From NCBI RefSeq assembly GCF_003855095.1, contig NZ_CP033972.1, positions 372,001-436,000 on the forward strand: 64,000 bases of DNA, written 5' to 3'. Every line of letters starts with the position of its first letter. The first letter of the stretch is position 1. Positions 32,815 to 42,100 of the stretch are shown here, piece after piece. Origin of the DNA: Gordonia insulae. Its GTDB lineage: Bacteria; Actinomycetota; Actinomycetes; Mycobacteriales; Mycobacteriaceae. Both the position numbers and the translations under genes were made by a program. Below the pieces are notes generated by a model. That model was not told the DNA's origin. It did no database searches and worked only from the letters and a program-made list of their open reading frames with translations.

Positions 32815-33771
32815 GTGACGGCTCCCTCGACCGGGCCCATCGGCCTCGACCCGGACGAACCCGCACCCATCAAAGCGGTACCGCTGCGTCACCCCGGCCA
32901 GTGGATCGCCGCTGCCGTGGTGCTCATCCTGGTGGCGCTGTTCATCTGGGGTGCGGCGACCAATGACGCCTACCGCTGGGACACCTACGCGAGCTACCTC
33001 TTCGACACCCGGATCCTGTCCGGTGTCTGGTACACGCTGGCGCTGACCGTGCTCGCGATGATCATCGCGATCGTGCTCGGCGTCGTCCTGGCGGTGATGC
33101 GGTTGTCGCCGAATCCGGTGCTGCGGTACACGGCGTGGGTCTACCTGTGGATCTTCCGCGGCACACCCGTGTACGTGCAGTTGGTGTTCTGGGGGCTGTT
33201 CCCGTCGATCTACAAGCGGATCGACCTCGGCATCCCGTTCACCGTCCAGTTCGCCCACTTCGACATCCAGACGCTCAACGCGGCGTTCCTGTTCGCAGTC
33301 ATCGGTCTGGGCCTGAACGAGGCGGCGTACATGGCGGAGATCGTGCGGGCCGGTGTGTCGTCGGTCGGGGAAGGCCAGACCGAAGCGTCTGTCGCACTGG
33401 GTATGTCGTGGACGCAGACGATGCGTCGGACGGTGCTGCCGCAGGCGATGCGGGTGATCATCCCGCCGACGGGCAACGAGCTGATCAGCATGCTCAAGAC
33501 CACCAGCCTCGTCGCGGCGGTGCCGTTCAGCCTCGAGTTGTACGGCCGCGCCAGGGACATCTCCGGCGTCAACTTCCAGCCGATCCCGCTGCTGATGGTG
33601 GCGTCGACCTGGTACCTGATCGTCACGAGCATCCTCATGGTCGGGCAGTTCTACCTCGAGCGCTACTACTCGAAGGGTGCCAGCAAGCAGATGACGGCCC
33701 GGCAGTTGAAAGCCATGGCCGCCGTGCAGAATGCACCGATCATTGATGGGGAGAGCGATGAGCGCCGCTGA
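32815..33771 (+). CDS. Polar amino-acid ABC transporter permease (HisM/GlnP type)
   Basis: 318-aa permease starting at GTG 32815, four bases after the binding-protein stop. After a ~35-residue cytoplasmic N-terminus there are at least five membrane segments. The family block [22 protein letters not shown] is followed by [18 protein letters not shown]. The EAA loop reads [37 protein letters not shown], the contact to the ATPase. One gene serves both halves of the pore as a homodimer in this kind of operon. Its 3' end overlaps the ATPase gene by 14 bases. Confidence 0.93.
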   Translation: MTAPSTGPIGLDPDEPAPIKAVPLRHPGQWIAAAVVLILVALFIWGAATNDAYRWDTYASYLFDTRILSGVWYTLALTVLAMIIAIVLGVVLAVMRLSPNPVLRYTAWVYLWIFRGTPVYVQLVFWGLFPSIYKRIDLGIPFTVQFAHFDIQTLNAAFLFAVIGLGLNEAAYMAEIVRAGVSSVGEGQTEASVALGMSWTQTMRRTVLPQAMRVIIPPTGNELISMLKTTSLVAAVPFSLELYGRARDISGVNFQPIPLLMVASTWYLIVTSILMVGQFYLERYYSKGASKQMTARQLKAMAAVQNAPIIDGESDERR

Positions 33772-34531
33772 CAGGCCGATGGTGGTCGCGGAACGCGTCT
33801 GCAAGAACTTCGGCTCACTGGAGGTTCTCAAGGGGATCACCCTGGAGGTCGGGCGCGGGGAGGTGCTGTGCATGATCGGGCCCTCCGGGTCCGGCAAGTC
33901 GACGTTCCTGCGCTGCGTCAACCACCTCGAGGTCGTCAACGCCGGCCGGCTCTACGTCGACGGCGATCTGATCGGCTATCGGGAGCGGGGCGACAAGCTC
34001 TACGAGATGAGTCCGAAGGACGCGGCCAAGCAACGGCGTGACATCGGCATGGTGTTCCAGCATTTCAATCTGTTCCCACATCGGACGGCGCTGGAGAACG
34101 TGATCGAGGCGCCCACCCAGGTCAAGGGGGAGAGCAAGAAGGCGGCCACCGAGCGTGCGCGTTACCTGCTCGACCGGGTGGGGCTGGCGGAGAAGTCGGA
34201 CACGTATCCGGCGCAGCTCTCGGGTGGACAACAGCAACGCGTCGCGATCGCCCGTGCACTCGCGATGGAGCCGAAGCTGATGTTGTTCGACGAGCCGACG
34301 TCGGCGCTCGATCCCGAGCTAGTCGGTGAGGTCCTCGGCGTCATGCGCGAACTCGCCGCCAGCGGCATGACCATGGTGGTGGTGACCCACGAGATGGGAT
34401 TTGCCCGGGAGGTCGCCGACCAACTCGTCTTCATGGACGGTGGGGTCGTCGTGGAGAAGGGGAATCCGCGTGAGGTGCTGGCGAATCCGCAGCACGAGCG
34501 GACGAAGGGCTTCTTGTCGAAATTGTTGTGA
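33758..34531 (+). CDS. Polar amino-acid ABC transporter ATPase (GlnQ type)
   Basis: 257-aa ATPase. The start ATG 33758 is preceded by GGGGAGAG inside the permease gene. Walker [10 protein letters not shown] is at 41-49, the signature is [19 protein letters not shown], and Walker B is [19 protein letters not shown], a near-exact GlnQ pattern. The switch is [15 protein letters not shown], and the C-terminus contains [17 protein letters not shown]. It energises import by the two preceding gene products; the substrate is not defined by the sequence. Confidence 0.95.
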   Translation: MSAADRPMVVAERVCKNFGSLEVLKGITLEVGRGEVLCMIGPSGSGKSTFLRCVNHLEVVNAGRLYVDGDLIGYRERGDKLYEMSPKDAAKQRRDIGMVFQHFNLFPHRTALENVIEAPTQVKGESKKAATERARYLLDRVGLAEKSDTYPAQLSGGQQQRVAIARALAMEPKLMLFDEPTSALDPELVGEVLGVMRELAASGMTMVVVTHEMGFAREVADQLVFMDGGVVVEKGNPREVLANPQHERTKGFLSKLL

Positions 34532-34577
34532 GCGTTGCGCATCGGACGTCCGCGGCCGGTTCGTCGACTATTTGTGT

Positions 34578-34691
34578 GGTCTCGATACGACCCTCGCCTA
34601 GCGGCTCGGGTCTACTCGACCAGCGGTGGTGGCGGCTCGGATCTACTCGACCAGCGGTGGTGGCGGCTCGGCTACTCGACCAGCGGTGGTG
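34578..34691. repeat. REP-like element followed by three 31-bp tandem units
   Basis: GGTCTCGATAC at 34578-34588 and TCTACTCGACCAGCG form the inverted counterpart of the element at 31710. Starting at 34601, units beginning GCGGCTCGG and ending TACTCGACCAGCGGTGGTG repeat with a 31-base period (34601, 34632, 34663; the third is two bases shorter). The last unit supplies the stop codon and final residues of the methyltransferase gene on the minus strand. Confidence 0.8.
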
Positions 34692-35547
34692 CCGACGGCT
34701 TCCGGCAACAGAAGATGGCGGTGCCGGGGAAATACTGGCCACGGAAAGGGCTCCACTGGCCCCATTCCTTGGTGAAACCGTCGGGCCATTCGGGCTCGAC
34801 GATATCCTCGAGAATCAGTCCGGCGGAGCGTATTTCACGGACCCGGTCGCCGATGGTGCGGTGGTGTTCGACGTAGGTGATCGACCCGGCATCATCGACC
34901 TCGGTGTAGGGCGTGCGGTCGAAGTACGGGATTCGGACGATCAGCCCCTCGGGTCCGGGGTCGTCGAGGAACATCCACCGCATCGGATGGTTGACCGCGA
35001 ACACCCATCGGCCGCCGGGACGCAGGACGCGGGCGACCTCGGCCATCACCCCGGCGGAGTCGGCGACGAACGGGACCGCGCCGAACGCAGAGCAGACGAC
35101 GTCGAAGGACTCGGCGGCAAAGGGCAGCGACTCGGCGGTCGCCTGCACCAGCGGAACCCGCGTGCCGTCCGCGGCCATCGCCGCCACGCCGATGCCGAGC
35201 ATCCGACGCGACAGGTCGACGCCGACAGCATGGGCGCCCTGACCGGCCAGCCATCGCGCGCACGGCGCGGACCCGCACCCGACCTCCAGTATGTCGCGCC
35301 CCGCGACGTCACCGAGCAGGCCGACGTCGGCCTCGCGCAGACCCTCTGGGCACCACACGAAATCGCCGCCGGCCGCGTACGTGCCGAGGAACTCACCGTG
35401 CTCGTCGTGATAGGTCTGCGCGTCGTGGTCCCACCACCACCGGTTGGCCCGGTCGCTGGTCGCCGAATCGACGCTGGTCAGCAGCCGCGGCGGCCGCACG
35501 GAATCCTCCTGCACCGAACCCTCGTGTGCGGTGTCGTCCTCGATCAT
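34672..35547 (-). CDS. Class I SAM-dependent methyltransferase
   Basis: 291-aa enzyme. The SAM-binding motif I is ILEVGCGSAPCARWLAGQG, then VGVDLSRRML for the acidic ribose contact, motif II around FDVVCSAFGAVPFV, and post-motif RVLRPGGRWVFAVNHPM. A Trp-rich N-terminal region (RWWWDHDAQTYHDEHG) and a C-terminal WPDGFTKEWGQWSPFRGQYFP resemble actinobacterial methyltransferases of unknown substrate. The last residues (APPLVE) and stop codon are encoded within the tandem repeat, so the original C-terminus may have been altered. Start at 35547 is the outermost in-frame ATG; a shorter form is possible. Confidence 0.85.
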   Translation of the reverse strand: MIEDDTAHEGSVQEDSVRPPRLLTSVDSATSDRANRWWWDHDAQTYHDEHGEFLGTYAAGGDFVWCPEGLREADVGLLGDVAGRDILEVGCGSAPCARWLAGQGAHAVGVDLSRRMLGIGVAAMAADGTRVPLVQATAESLPFAAESFDVVCSAFGAVPFVADSAGVMAEVARVLRPGGRWVFAVNHPMRWMFLDDPGPEGLIVRIPYFDRTPYTEVDDAGSITYVEHHRTIGDRVREIRSAGLILEDIVEPEWPDGFTKEWGQWSPFRGQYFPGTAIFCCRKPSAPPLVE

Positions 35548-35552
35548 CCGCC

Positions 35553-36635
35553 TCAGTCTGTCACGAGTTCGTAGAAGCGGAAGAAGCTGAAGTCCTCGAT
35601 CGGGAGCACGTCGACCCGACTGAAGCCGGCGTCGTGAGCGTACGAACGCAGGGTGGCCGGGCGCATCACCGTGCCGGTCGCCGCCGACGGGGGAGAGCTC
35701 ATCGAGTCGGGCAGGCAGACGAACAACGAGAACCCGTACATGATCTTGTCCAGATCGTCTGCGGGCCCGGCAAATTCATCCGATACGGCTTCGTCCATGA
35801 CCACCATCGATCCCCCGGGCGCGAGCGAGGCCCGTGCAGCCGAGAGGACGTCGACGGGCCTCGGCATGTCATGCAGGCATTCGAACGCGAACGCGACGTC
35901 GAAGGGTCCACGGGCGGATGCGTCCGCGCCGTCGGCGAGCAGGAACTCGACGCGATCGGCGACCCCCGCATCGGATGCGGTGCGACGTGCCATCTCGACC
36001 GATTCCGCGTCGATGTCGAGTCCGACGAACGTCGCCGCCGGATAGGCCTTCGCGAGCGCAACGGTGGAGTGGCCGCCGCCGAAGCCGATGTCGGCGATCC
36101 GTGCACCTGGCCGTGACAACCGGGTGTGCAGATGCTCGACCCCGGCGAGCGCGGGAGCCAATTGCCGGTCGAACCACGGCCGGTTCATGCCGGCCTGGGA
36201 TTCGCGTGCGTCGACGCCGAGCCGCTCCCAGCTGACCCCGCCGCCGGTGCGATAGGCCTCGAGCAACTCGGGCAGATGGGTGAACGATGCCGCGAACATC
36301 TGCGGGAGCGTGCCGAGGAACGAGAGGCTCGACGTGTCGGTGAGGACTTCGGCCACCCCGGGCGAGATCGCGAACCGGGCGGGGTCGGTGGCCAGGTCGG
36401 CATCGAGGATGCCGAAGGCTGCCTGCATCTCCAACCACTCCCGGGCGTAGCGGGGATGCGTGCCGCTGCGGTCGGCGAGTTCGTCGGCGGTCAGCGGCCC
36501 GTGTTCGGCCAGGGCTGCGTACCAACCGAGCCGGTCACCGAGGTAGACGCTCATCGTCTCGGCGGTCGCGAGGGCCGACGAGAAGAGACGTTCCGCGAAC
36601 TCGTCTGCGCTTGCGTTCGACGATGATGTGGTCAT
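35553..36635 (-). CDS. SAM-dependent methyltransferase with N-terminal winged-helix domain
   Basis: 360-aa protein. The N-terminal domain (about 10-110) looks like the dimerisation/winged-helix part of O-methyltransferase-like proteins (GPLTADELADRSGTHPRYAREWL). The SAM domain begins with ADIGFGGGHSTVALAKAYP, followed by FVGLDIDAESVEMAR and LADGADASARGPFDVAFAFECLHDM. The proline-rich loop MSSPPSAATGTV precedes a C-terminal lid and the end FSFFRFYELVTD. Small-molecule methylation is likely; substrate unknown. It lies just upstream of the other methyltransferase gene on the same strand, five bases apart, so they may be coexpressed. Confidence 0.85.
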   Translation of the reverse strand: MTTSSSNASADEFAERLFSSALATAETMSVYLGDRLGWYAALAEHGPLTADELADRSGTHPRYAREWLEMQAAFGILDADLATDPARFAISPGVAEVLTDTSSLSFLGTLPQMFAASFTHLPELLEAYRTGGGVSWERLGVDARESQAGMNRPWFDRQLAPALAGVEHLHTRLSRPGARIADIGFGGGHSTVALAKAYPAATFVGLDIDAESVEMARRTASDAGVADRVEFLLADGADASARGPFDVAFAFECLHDMPRPVDVLSAARASLAPGGSMVVMDEAVSDEFAGPADDLDKIMYGFSLFVCLPDSMSSPPSAATGTVMRPATLRSYAHDAGFSRVDVLPIEDFSFFRFYELVTD

Positions 36636-36698
36636 TCATCAATGATGCGCCGGTGCCGTAGTCGACGGCCAGCACTGATTTCGCAGGTCATTCGATTG

Positions 36699-37259
36699 TC
36701 AGCAGGCGCGTCCGCCCAGTATGTGCTCGGTCTTCGCGTCGCCGTCCCAATGTCGTAGCCCGACGAACGAACCGTCGATGGTGGCGCGGGTCCGGAGCAG
36801 CGCGAGTGCGCGAACGAGCTGATCCGGTTCCAGCCGGCGGGCGAGCGTCACGTGTGGTGTCCACCGACCGGGTGCGCTGTGCGGCATCATCGCGGGTCCG
36901 GCGTTGTGGTGGTCGGCGTCGCCGAGATGGCCGGCGACCAACCGGATCGTCTGGGCGTGGACCGACAGCAGTTCACTCGACGGCACGACGAGCCGCGCGA
37001 GCGTGAATCGGGATCCCTGGGTGAACAGGATCGGCGCCCCCAGGACGGCGGTGAACGGGAGGCGCAGACTCACCGGGACGAGGGCCGCATCGGCGGTCGC
37101 ATCGATCCGTTCCGCGGCTGCCAGCGTGACGTGGGGGCGGTTGCTGCCGGCCCGGATGGTGCTCTGGTTCGGCAGGCCCGCGTCGTGCAGTGTGTGCCAT
37201 TCGTCACGTATGTACTGGTCAGAGGCTTCGTCGAGGAGCAATTCGAGCGAGTGGACCAT
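36699..37259 (-). CDS. 2H phosphoesterase / 2'-5' RNA ligase-like protein
   Basis: 186-aa protein with the two HxT motifs that define the 2H superfamily: HVTL at residues 43-46 and HVTL at 136-139, in two similar halves. The start ATG 37259 has an ideal AGGAGGT six bases upstream, which decides it over the earlier ATG at 37280. Superfamily members hydrolyse cyclic phosphodiesters or ligate RNA; the cellular substrate here is unknown. It is monocistronic and divergent from rpsA. Confidence 0.85.
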   Translation of the reverse strand: MVHSLELLLDEASDQYIRDEWHTLHDAGLPNQSTIRAGSNRPHVTLAAAERIDATADAALVPVSLRLPFTAVLGAPILFTQGSRFTLARLVVPSSELLSVHAQTIRLVAGHLGDADHHNAGPAMMPHSAPGRWTPHVTLARRLEPDQLVRALALLRTRATIDGSFVGLRHWDGDAKTEHILGGRAC

Positions 37260-37284
37260 CCGCCGACCTCCTGGTGGCACGTAT

Positions 37285-37314
37285 TTGCCCAGTACAGCGG
37301 GCCTGGAGTACGCT
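37285..37314 (+). promoter_or_regulatory. Predicted rpsA promoter
   Basis: TTGCCC at 37285-37290 and TACGCT at 37309-37314 are 18 bases apart. This would give a leader of roughly 145 bases before the rpsA start, long enough for translational feedback. Confidence 0.4.
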
Positions 37315-37466
37315 TGCTCACGCGCGTGTGCTCGATAACGCGCGGTTCAGCATGCCAATCCGGTGTACGACTGCTCGTCGGTCGAACCGTCCGGAGGCGG
37401 TCCATGCCGATCCACAGACTCGAAAAAACTGTACCTACTACACACCTGTCCGGAGCAACTCAACAT

Positions 37467-38945
37467 ATGTCGTCCCCCACGATCACCTCCCCGCAAGTAG
37501 CCGTCAATGACATCGGCTCGGCGGAGGACTTCCTCGCTGCCATCGATTCCACGATCAAGTACTTCAACGATGGCGACATCGTCGAGGGCACCATCGTCAA
37601 GGTCGATCGGGACGAGGTTCTGCTCGACATCGGTTACAAGACCGAAGGCGTCATCCCTTCCCGTGAACTCTCGATCAAGCACGACGTCGACCCCAATGAG
37701 GTCGTCAACGTCGGTGACGAGGTCGAGGCCCTGGTCCTCACCAAGGAGGACAAGGAAGGTCGCCTGATCCTGTCCAAGAAGCGCGCTCAGTACGAGCGGG
37801 CCTGGGGCACCATCGAGGAGCTCAAGGAGAAGGACGAGGCCGTCAAGGGCACCGTCATCGAGGTCGTCAAGGGCGGCCTGATCCTGGACATCGGTCTGCG
37901 TGGCTTCCTCCCGGCGTCGCTGGTCGAGATGCGTCGCGTCCGCGACCTCCAGCCGTACATCGGCAAGGAGATCGAGGCCAAGATCATCGAGCTCGACAAG
38001 AACCGCAACAACGTGGTCCTGTCGCGCCGTGCATGGCTCGAGCAGACCCAGTCCGAGGTCCGCAGCGAGTTCCTGCACCAGCTGCAGAAGGGCCAGGTCC
38101 GCAAGGGCGTCGTGTCCTCGATCGTCAACTTCGGCGCGTTCGTCGATCTCGGCGGCGTCGACGGCCTGGTGCACGTCTCCGAGCTGTCCTGGAAGCACAT
38201 CGATCACCCGTCCGAGGTCGTCGCCGTGGGCGACGAGGTCACCGTCGAGGTTCTCGACGTCGATCTGGACCGCGAGCGCGTGTCGCTGTCGCTCAAGGCG
38301 ACTCAGGAAGACCCGTGGCGTCAGTTCGCCCGCACCCACGCGATCGGTCAGATCGTGCCGGGCAAGGTCACCAAGCTGGTTCCGTTCGGTGCGTTCGTCC
38401 GCGTCGACGAGGGCATCGAAGGTCTGGTCCACATCTCCGAGCTGGCCGAGCGCCACGTCGAGGTGCCGGATCAGGTTGTCGCCGTCGGCGACGACGCGAT
38501 GGTCAAGGTCATCGACATCGACCTCGAGCGTCGTCGTATCTCGCTGAGCCTCAAGCAGGCCAACGAGGACTACACCGAGGAGTTCGACCCGTCGAAGTAC
38601 GGCATGGCCGACAGCTACGACGAGCAGGGCAACTACATCTTCCCGGAGGGCTTCGACGCCGAGACCAACGAATGGCTCGAAGGCTTCGAGAAGCAGCGTG
38701 AGGCATGGGAGGCCCGGTACGCCGAGGCCGAGCGTCGCCACAAGATGCACACCGCCCAGATCGAGAAGTTCGCGGCTGCCGCCGCCGAGGCCGAGAAGGC
38801 CCCGACGGACTACTCGTCGGCATCGGAGAACCGTGGCGGCGGATCGTCGTCGTCCTCCTCCACCGGCGCTGCGTCGACCGGCGGCTCGCTCGCCAGCGAC
38901 GAGCAGCTCGCCGCACTGCGCGAGAAGCTGTCCGGCAACGCCTGA
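37467..38945 (+). CDS. rpsA: 30S ribosomal protein S1
   Basis: 492-aa S1 protein. The ATG at 37467 follows a GGAG; upstream in-frame starts lack support. Four S1 RNA-binding repeats are visible at roughly 36-105, 123-188, 209-277 and 294-363. The third and fourth carry the strongest OB-fold signatures: IVNFGAFVDLGGVDGLVHVSELSW and LVPFGAFVRVDEGIEGLVHISELAE. The C-terminal tail has acidic and Ala-rich segments, then a Gly/Ser-rich linker (GGGSSSSSSTG) before the final LAALREKLSGNA, as in mycobacterial RpsA. It brings mRNA to the 30S subunit. A strong terminator follows. Confidence 0.97.
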   Translation: MSSPTITSPQVAVNDIGSAEDFLAAIDSTIKYFNDGDIVEGTIVKVDRDEVLLDIGYKTEGVIPSRELSIKHDVDPNEVVNVGDEVEALVLTKEDKEGRLILSKKRAQYERAWGTIEELKEKDEAVKGTVIEVVKGGLILDIGLRGFLPASLVEMRRVRDLQPYIGKEIEAKIIELDKNRNNVVLSRRAWLEQTQSEVRSEFLHQLQKGQVRKGVVSSIVNFGAFVDLGGVDGLVHVSELSWKHIDHPSEVVAVGDEVTVEVLDVDLDRERVSLSLKATQEDPWRQFARTHAIGQIVPGKVTKLVPFGAFVRVDEGIEGLVHISELAERHVEVPDQVVAVGDDAMVKVIDIDLERRRISLSLKQANEDYTEEFDPSKYGMADSYDEQGNYIFPEGFDAETNEWLEGFEKQREAWEARYAEAERRHKMHTAQIEKFAAAAAEAEKAPTDYSSASENRGGGSSSSSSTGAASTGGSLASDEQLAALREKLSGNA

Positions 38946-38966
38946 TAGCGGTTCGTAGTTCCACTC

Positions 38967-39002
38967 AAAGCTCCCCGGCTCGTCTTCGAGCCGGGGAGCT
39001 TT
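38967..39002 (+). terminator. Strong hairpin terminator after rpsA
   Basis: AAAGCTCCCCGGCTCG pairs perfectly with CGAGCCGGGGAGCTTT (16 base pairs) around a TCTT loop, 21 bases after the rpsA stop. Confidence 0.88.
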
Positions 39003-39034
39003 GCTGTATCCGGCTGCCGGGAACCATTAGCAGT

Positions 39035-39049
39035 TGACAATAATTTTCA
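39035..39049. promoter_or_regulatory. Zur box upstream of the zinc lipoprotein gene
   Basis: TGACAATAATTTTCA is a 15-base near-palindrome (6 of 7 pairs) matching the actinobacterial Zur consensus TGAAAATNATTTTCA. It overlaps a TTGACA that could be the -35, and lies 22 bases before the start codon, so zinc-loaded Zur would block transcription. Confidence 0.75.
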
Positions 39050-39070
39050 TTAACAAGTTGACTGTCCGGC

Positions 39071-40309
39071 GTGCATCTACAACGGACAAAACTGACACGG
39101 GTCGTCGCGCTGCTGGTCGCGTCGTCCTTCGCGCTCACCGCCTGCGGTTCCGACTCGGAAGAATCGGCGGCCACCAGCAGTGCGCCAACGAGTTCGACGC
39201 CGGTCGAAGAGCAGAGCGCGACACCACGTCTCGCGCTCAGCTACGACGGCGGCATTCTCGTTCTGGACGCGGAATCGTTGCAGCAGGTGGCCGACATCCC
39301 GGCCGACGGCTTCATCCGCCTCAACAGCGCCGACAACGGCCGCAACGTCTTCGTCTCGGAGACGGGCGGATTCCGCGTTCTGGACATGGGCACCTGGACG
39401 CGTCAGCACGGCGATCACGGGCACTACTACACGGCGCAGCCGGCGATGACGGACATGCGTTTCGGCGGTGCGGAGCCCGGCCACGTGGTGCCGCATGACT
39501 CCCGCATCACGCTCTTCAGCGACGGCACGGGCGAGGTCGACATCGTCGAGCCCGCAGAGTTGCTGCGCGGCAACGCGAAATCCACGGAGTACACGGTGCC
39601 GGAACCGCATCACGGTGTCGCCGTGTCCCGCGGCGACGGCTCGCTGGTGGTGACGTCGGGCAACGAGGAGACCCGCACCGGCATCGTCATCCTGGACAAG
39701 GACCGCACCGAGATCGCCCGCAACGATCAGTGCCCCGGCATCCACGGTGAGGCCGCGGCCACCGGCGGAGTCCTCACATTCGGGTGCCAGGACGGCATCC
39801 TGATCGTGCGCGGCAACGAGATCCAGAAGGTGCAGAGCCCCGACGCCTACGGGCGTATCGGCAACCAGGCCGGCAGCGAGGAGTCGCCGATCGTGCTGGG
39901 CGACTACAAGACCGACAAGGACGCCGACCTCGAACGACCGAACCGGTTCACCCTCACCGACACCCGCACCGGGGAGCTGCGCATCGTGCCGTTCCCGGCG
40001 AGCTACAGCTTCCGATCCATCGAGCGCGGCCCGAACGGCTCGGCGGTGATCCTCGGCACCGACGGTGCGCTGCACGTCTACGACCCCGCCACCGCCACCG
40101 AGACCAAGAAGATCGACGTGATCGGTGCGTGGACCGAGCCCGACGAATGGCAGTCGCCGATGCCCAACCTGCATGTGCAGGACGGCATCGCCTACGTCAC
40201 GGACCCGACCGCCAAGACGGTGACCGCGGTCGACCTCGCGTCGGGTGAGCAGAAGGCGAAAGCCGACCTGCCGCAGCCCACGGTCGAACTCACCGGCGTC
40301 ACCGGCTGA
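39071..40309 (+). CDS. AztD-like periplasmic zinc-chaperone lipoprotein
   Basis: 412-aa lipoprotein starting at GTG 39071; the signal peptide ends in LTAC with Cys25 lipidated, followed by a Ser/Thr-rich linker. The rest looks like a beta-propeller of repeated short strands (SYDGGILVLDAESLQQVADI, RVLDMGTW, VVTSGNEE). The flexible HGDHGHYY loop at 113-120 and HH in PEPHHGVA are the His-rich features of AztD, a zinc chaperone that hands zinc to the AztABC importer in relatives. A Zur box overlaps the promoter. No transporter genes are adjacent, so its partner importer must be encoded elsewhere. Confidence 0.82.
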   Translation: MHLQRTKLTRVVALLVASSFALTACGSDSEESAATSSAPTSSTPVEEQSATPRLALSYDGGILVLDAESLQQVADIPADGFIRLNSADNGRNVFVSETGGFRVLDMGTWTRQHGDHGHYYTAQPAMTDMRFGGAEPGHVVPHDSRITLFSDGTGEVDIVEPAELLRGNAKSTEYTVPEPHHGVAVSRGDGSLVVTSGNEETRTGIVILDKDRTEIARNDQCPGIHGEAAATGGVLTFGCQDGILIVRGNEIQKVQSPDAYGRIGNQAGSEESPIVLGDYKTDKDADLERPNRFTLTDTRTGELRIVPFPASYSFRSIERGPNGSAVILGTDGALHVYDPATATETKKIDVIGAWTEPDEWQSPMPNLHVQDGIAYVTDPTAKTVTAVDLASGEQKAKADLPQPTVELTGVTG

Positions 40310-40407
40310 TCGGCAAAGGTTCTCGCTCCCGCGTTACGAATCCGCGCACTCGATCGAAGGCGCGGACACGAAACGAGGGAGCGGCAACCTGGCAATCGGA
40401 CGTTTGC

Positions 40408-40413
40408 GAGACT
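40408..40413 (+). promoter_or_regulatory. -10-like element of a leaderless promoter (coaE)
   Basis: GAGACT lies seven bases before the GTG start at 40421; it differs from the TANNNT pattern at the first base. Confidence 0.35.
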
Positions 40414-40420
40414 GGTAGCC

Positions 40421-41608
40421 GTGATCAGACTGGGACTGTCCGGCGGCATCGGCGCGGGCAAATCGACGGTGGCGAAGACGTTCATCGAGCGCGGCGGCTA
40501 CCACATCGATGCGGACAAGGTGGCCCGCGAGGTGGTCGAGCCGGGTACACCGGGTCTGGCCGCACTGGCAGAGGCGTTCGGCGACGAGATCCTCGCGGCC
40601 GACGGAAGCCTCGACCGCCCGGCGCTCGCGGCCAAGGCGTTCGTCGACGACGAGCAGCGCAAGAAGCTGAACTCGATCACGCATCCGCTGGTGGGTGCCC
40701 GGACACAGGAACTGCTCGAGGCCGCGCCGGCGGACGCGATCGTGGTCCAGGACATCCCCCTGCTCGTCGAGGGCAACATGGCACCGTTCTTTCACCTGGT
40801 GGTGATCGTGCACGCCGACGCCGACGTCCGAATCGACCGGCTGACCACCGCCCGGGGGATGCCCGAGGGCGACGCCCGTGCCCGGATCGCCGCCCAGGCT
40901 TCGGACGAGCAGCGCCGCGCCGTCGCCGACGTCTGGCTCGACAATCATGGGTCGCCGGCGGATCTGGCCGCGGCCGCCGCAGCGCTCTGGGACGAGCGCC
41001 TGGTCCCGTTCGAACAGAACATCCGTTCGCGGACCTTGGTGCGGGGACCGCTGACCCTGGTCGATCCGGACCCGGAGTGGGCCGCCCTGGGGAATCGGAT
41101 CGTCAACCGTCTCTGGGCGATCGTCGGTGACAAGGCCTCCGCGATCGACCACGTCGGCTCGACGGCCGTCCCCGGCCTGGCTGCGAAGCCGACCATCGAC
41201 GTGCAGATCACCGTGGCAGACCTCGACGTCGCCGACGGACTCGCCGACACTCTCGCCGACGGCGGATTCCCGAAGGTGGCCGGGATCGAGGGCGACGAGC
41301 CCAAGGCGGATCCGTCGACCGGATCGGTCGATCGCGGGCTGTGGGGCAAGCGCTTTCACGGCTCGGCCGATCCCGGGCGTCCGGTCAACGTCCACCTGCG
41401 CGCTGCCGGATCGCCCGGCGGTCGCTTCGCCATCGATTTCCGCGACTGGCTGCGCGCCGACGACGCGGCCAGGGACGAGTACGCACAGATCAAACGTGCG
41501 GCTCTCGACAGCGCCGACGGTGACCTCGCGCGGTATGTCACCGCCAAGGAGCCGTGGTTCGACGACGCGTATCGCCGCATCGCCGACTGGAAACGGTCGC
41601 GCGACTGA
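40421..41608 (+). CDS. coaE: Dephospho-CoA kinase fused to a GrpB (UPF0157) domain
   Basis: 395-aa two-domain protein. Residues 1-200 are dephospho-CoA kinase, the last step of coenzyme A synthesis: P-loop GLSGGIGAGKST at 5-16, HIDADKVAREVVEPG, and the lid HPLVGARTQELL and QDIPLLVEG. From about 205 the GrpB/UPF0157 domain follows, with DHVGSTAVPGLAAKPTIDV and the late GSPGGRFAIDFRDWLRAD. This fusion is usual in Mycobacteriales, where the C-terminal part is described as assisting folding of the kinase. Start GTG 40421. It lies between rpsA and uvrB as in mycobacteria. Confidence 0.96.
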   Translation: MIRLGLSGGIGAGKSTVAKTFIERGGYHIDADKVAREVVEPGTPGLAALAEAFGDEILAADGSLDRPALAAKAFVDDEQRKKLNSITHPLVGARTQELLEAAPADAIVVQDIPLLVEGNMAPFFHLVVIVHADADVRIDRLTTARGMPEGDARARIAAQASDEQRRAVADVWLDNHGSPADLAAAAAALWDERLVPFEQNIRSRTLVRGPLTLVDPDPEWAALGNRIVNRLWAIVGDKASAIDHVGSTAVPGLAAKPTIDVQITVADLDVADGLADTLADGGFPKVAGIEGDEPKADPSTGSVDRGLWGKRFHGSADPGRPVNVHLRAAGSPGGRFAIDFRDWLRADDAARDEYAQIKRAALDSADGDLARYVTAKEPWFDDAYRRIADWKRSRD

Positions 41609-41620
41609 GCGCGCGGCGCC

Positions 41621-42100
41621 TCAGTCGAAGTGTGCGGCCAGTCGTCGATGCCGATGCCGGAACAGACGGCCGACGAACCACACGAGGCCCGGAGTCAGCG
41701 GACGCAGCGGTAGACGTGGCCGGAAGTGCAGCTCGTCGACGACCTCCGTGCCGTCCCTCGTGGGGGACAGTCGGCGTTCGTGATGCCAAACCGCCATCGA
41801 TGCCATCGATGACTCCTCGCGGAAGCAGCGCCCGGGCGTCAGTTCGACGATGGTGAGGTCGTCGTAGTCGGCGGGTAGGAGACCGCCGTAGAGGATCATC
41901 ACCTTGCCGAGCGGGACGCCCACCTCGATGTCGGCGAGCGACTTCCCGCGGTGACGTCGGGGGAGGACCATCCGCATGTACGGCATCAGCTCGTCGTTGA
42001 TGCCCTCCATGCTCGCCACGCGGGTCCAGACATCGTCGATCGGTGCACGGATCACGGACCGCTGGGTATGGCTGCTCAGCTCCGCTCGCCCGGCGCTCAT
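41621..42100 (-). CDS. SRPBCC (START-like) domain protein
   Basis: 159-aa protein. The chosen ATG at 42100 gives MSAGRAELSSHTQRSVIRAP, where the beta-strand followed by PIDDVWTRVASMEGIN is the opening of SRPBCC folds, hydrophobic-ligand-binding cavities. The C-terminal part, LTPGLVWFVGRLFRHRHRRL, forms the long helix closing the cavity. An upstream in-frame extension is possible but has no ribosome site. Ligand unknown. Convergent with coaE. Confidence 0.78.
   Translation of the reverse strand: MSAGRAELSSHTQRSVIRAPIDDVWTRVASMEGINDELMPYMRMVLPRRHRGKSLADIEVGVPLGKVMILYGGLLPADYDDLTIVELTPGRCFREESSMASMAVWHHERRLSPTRDGTEVVDELHFRPRLPLRPLTPGLVWFVGRLFRHRHRRLAAHFD

Noticed and set aside
36852..37466. N-terminal extension of rpsA
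   Set aside because: The frame is open upstream but overlaps the 2H phosphoesterase gene; S1 homology begins at the ATG 37467.
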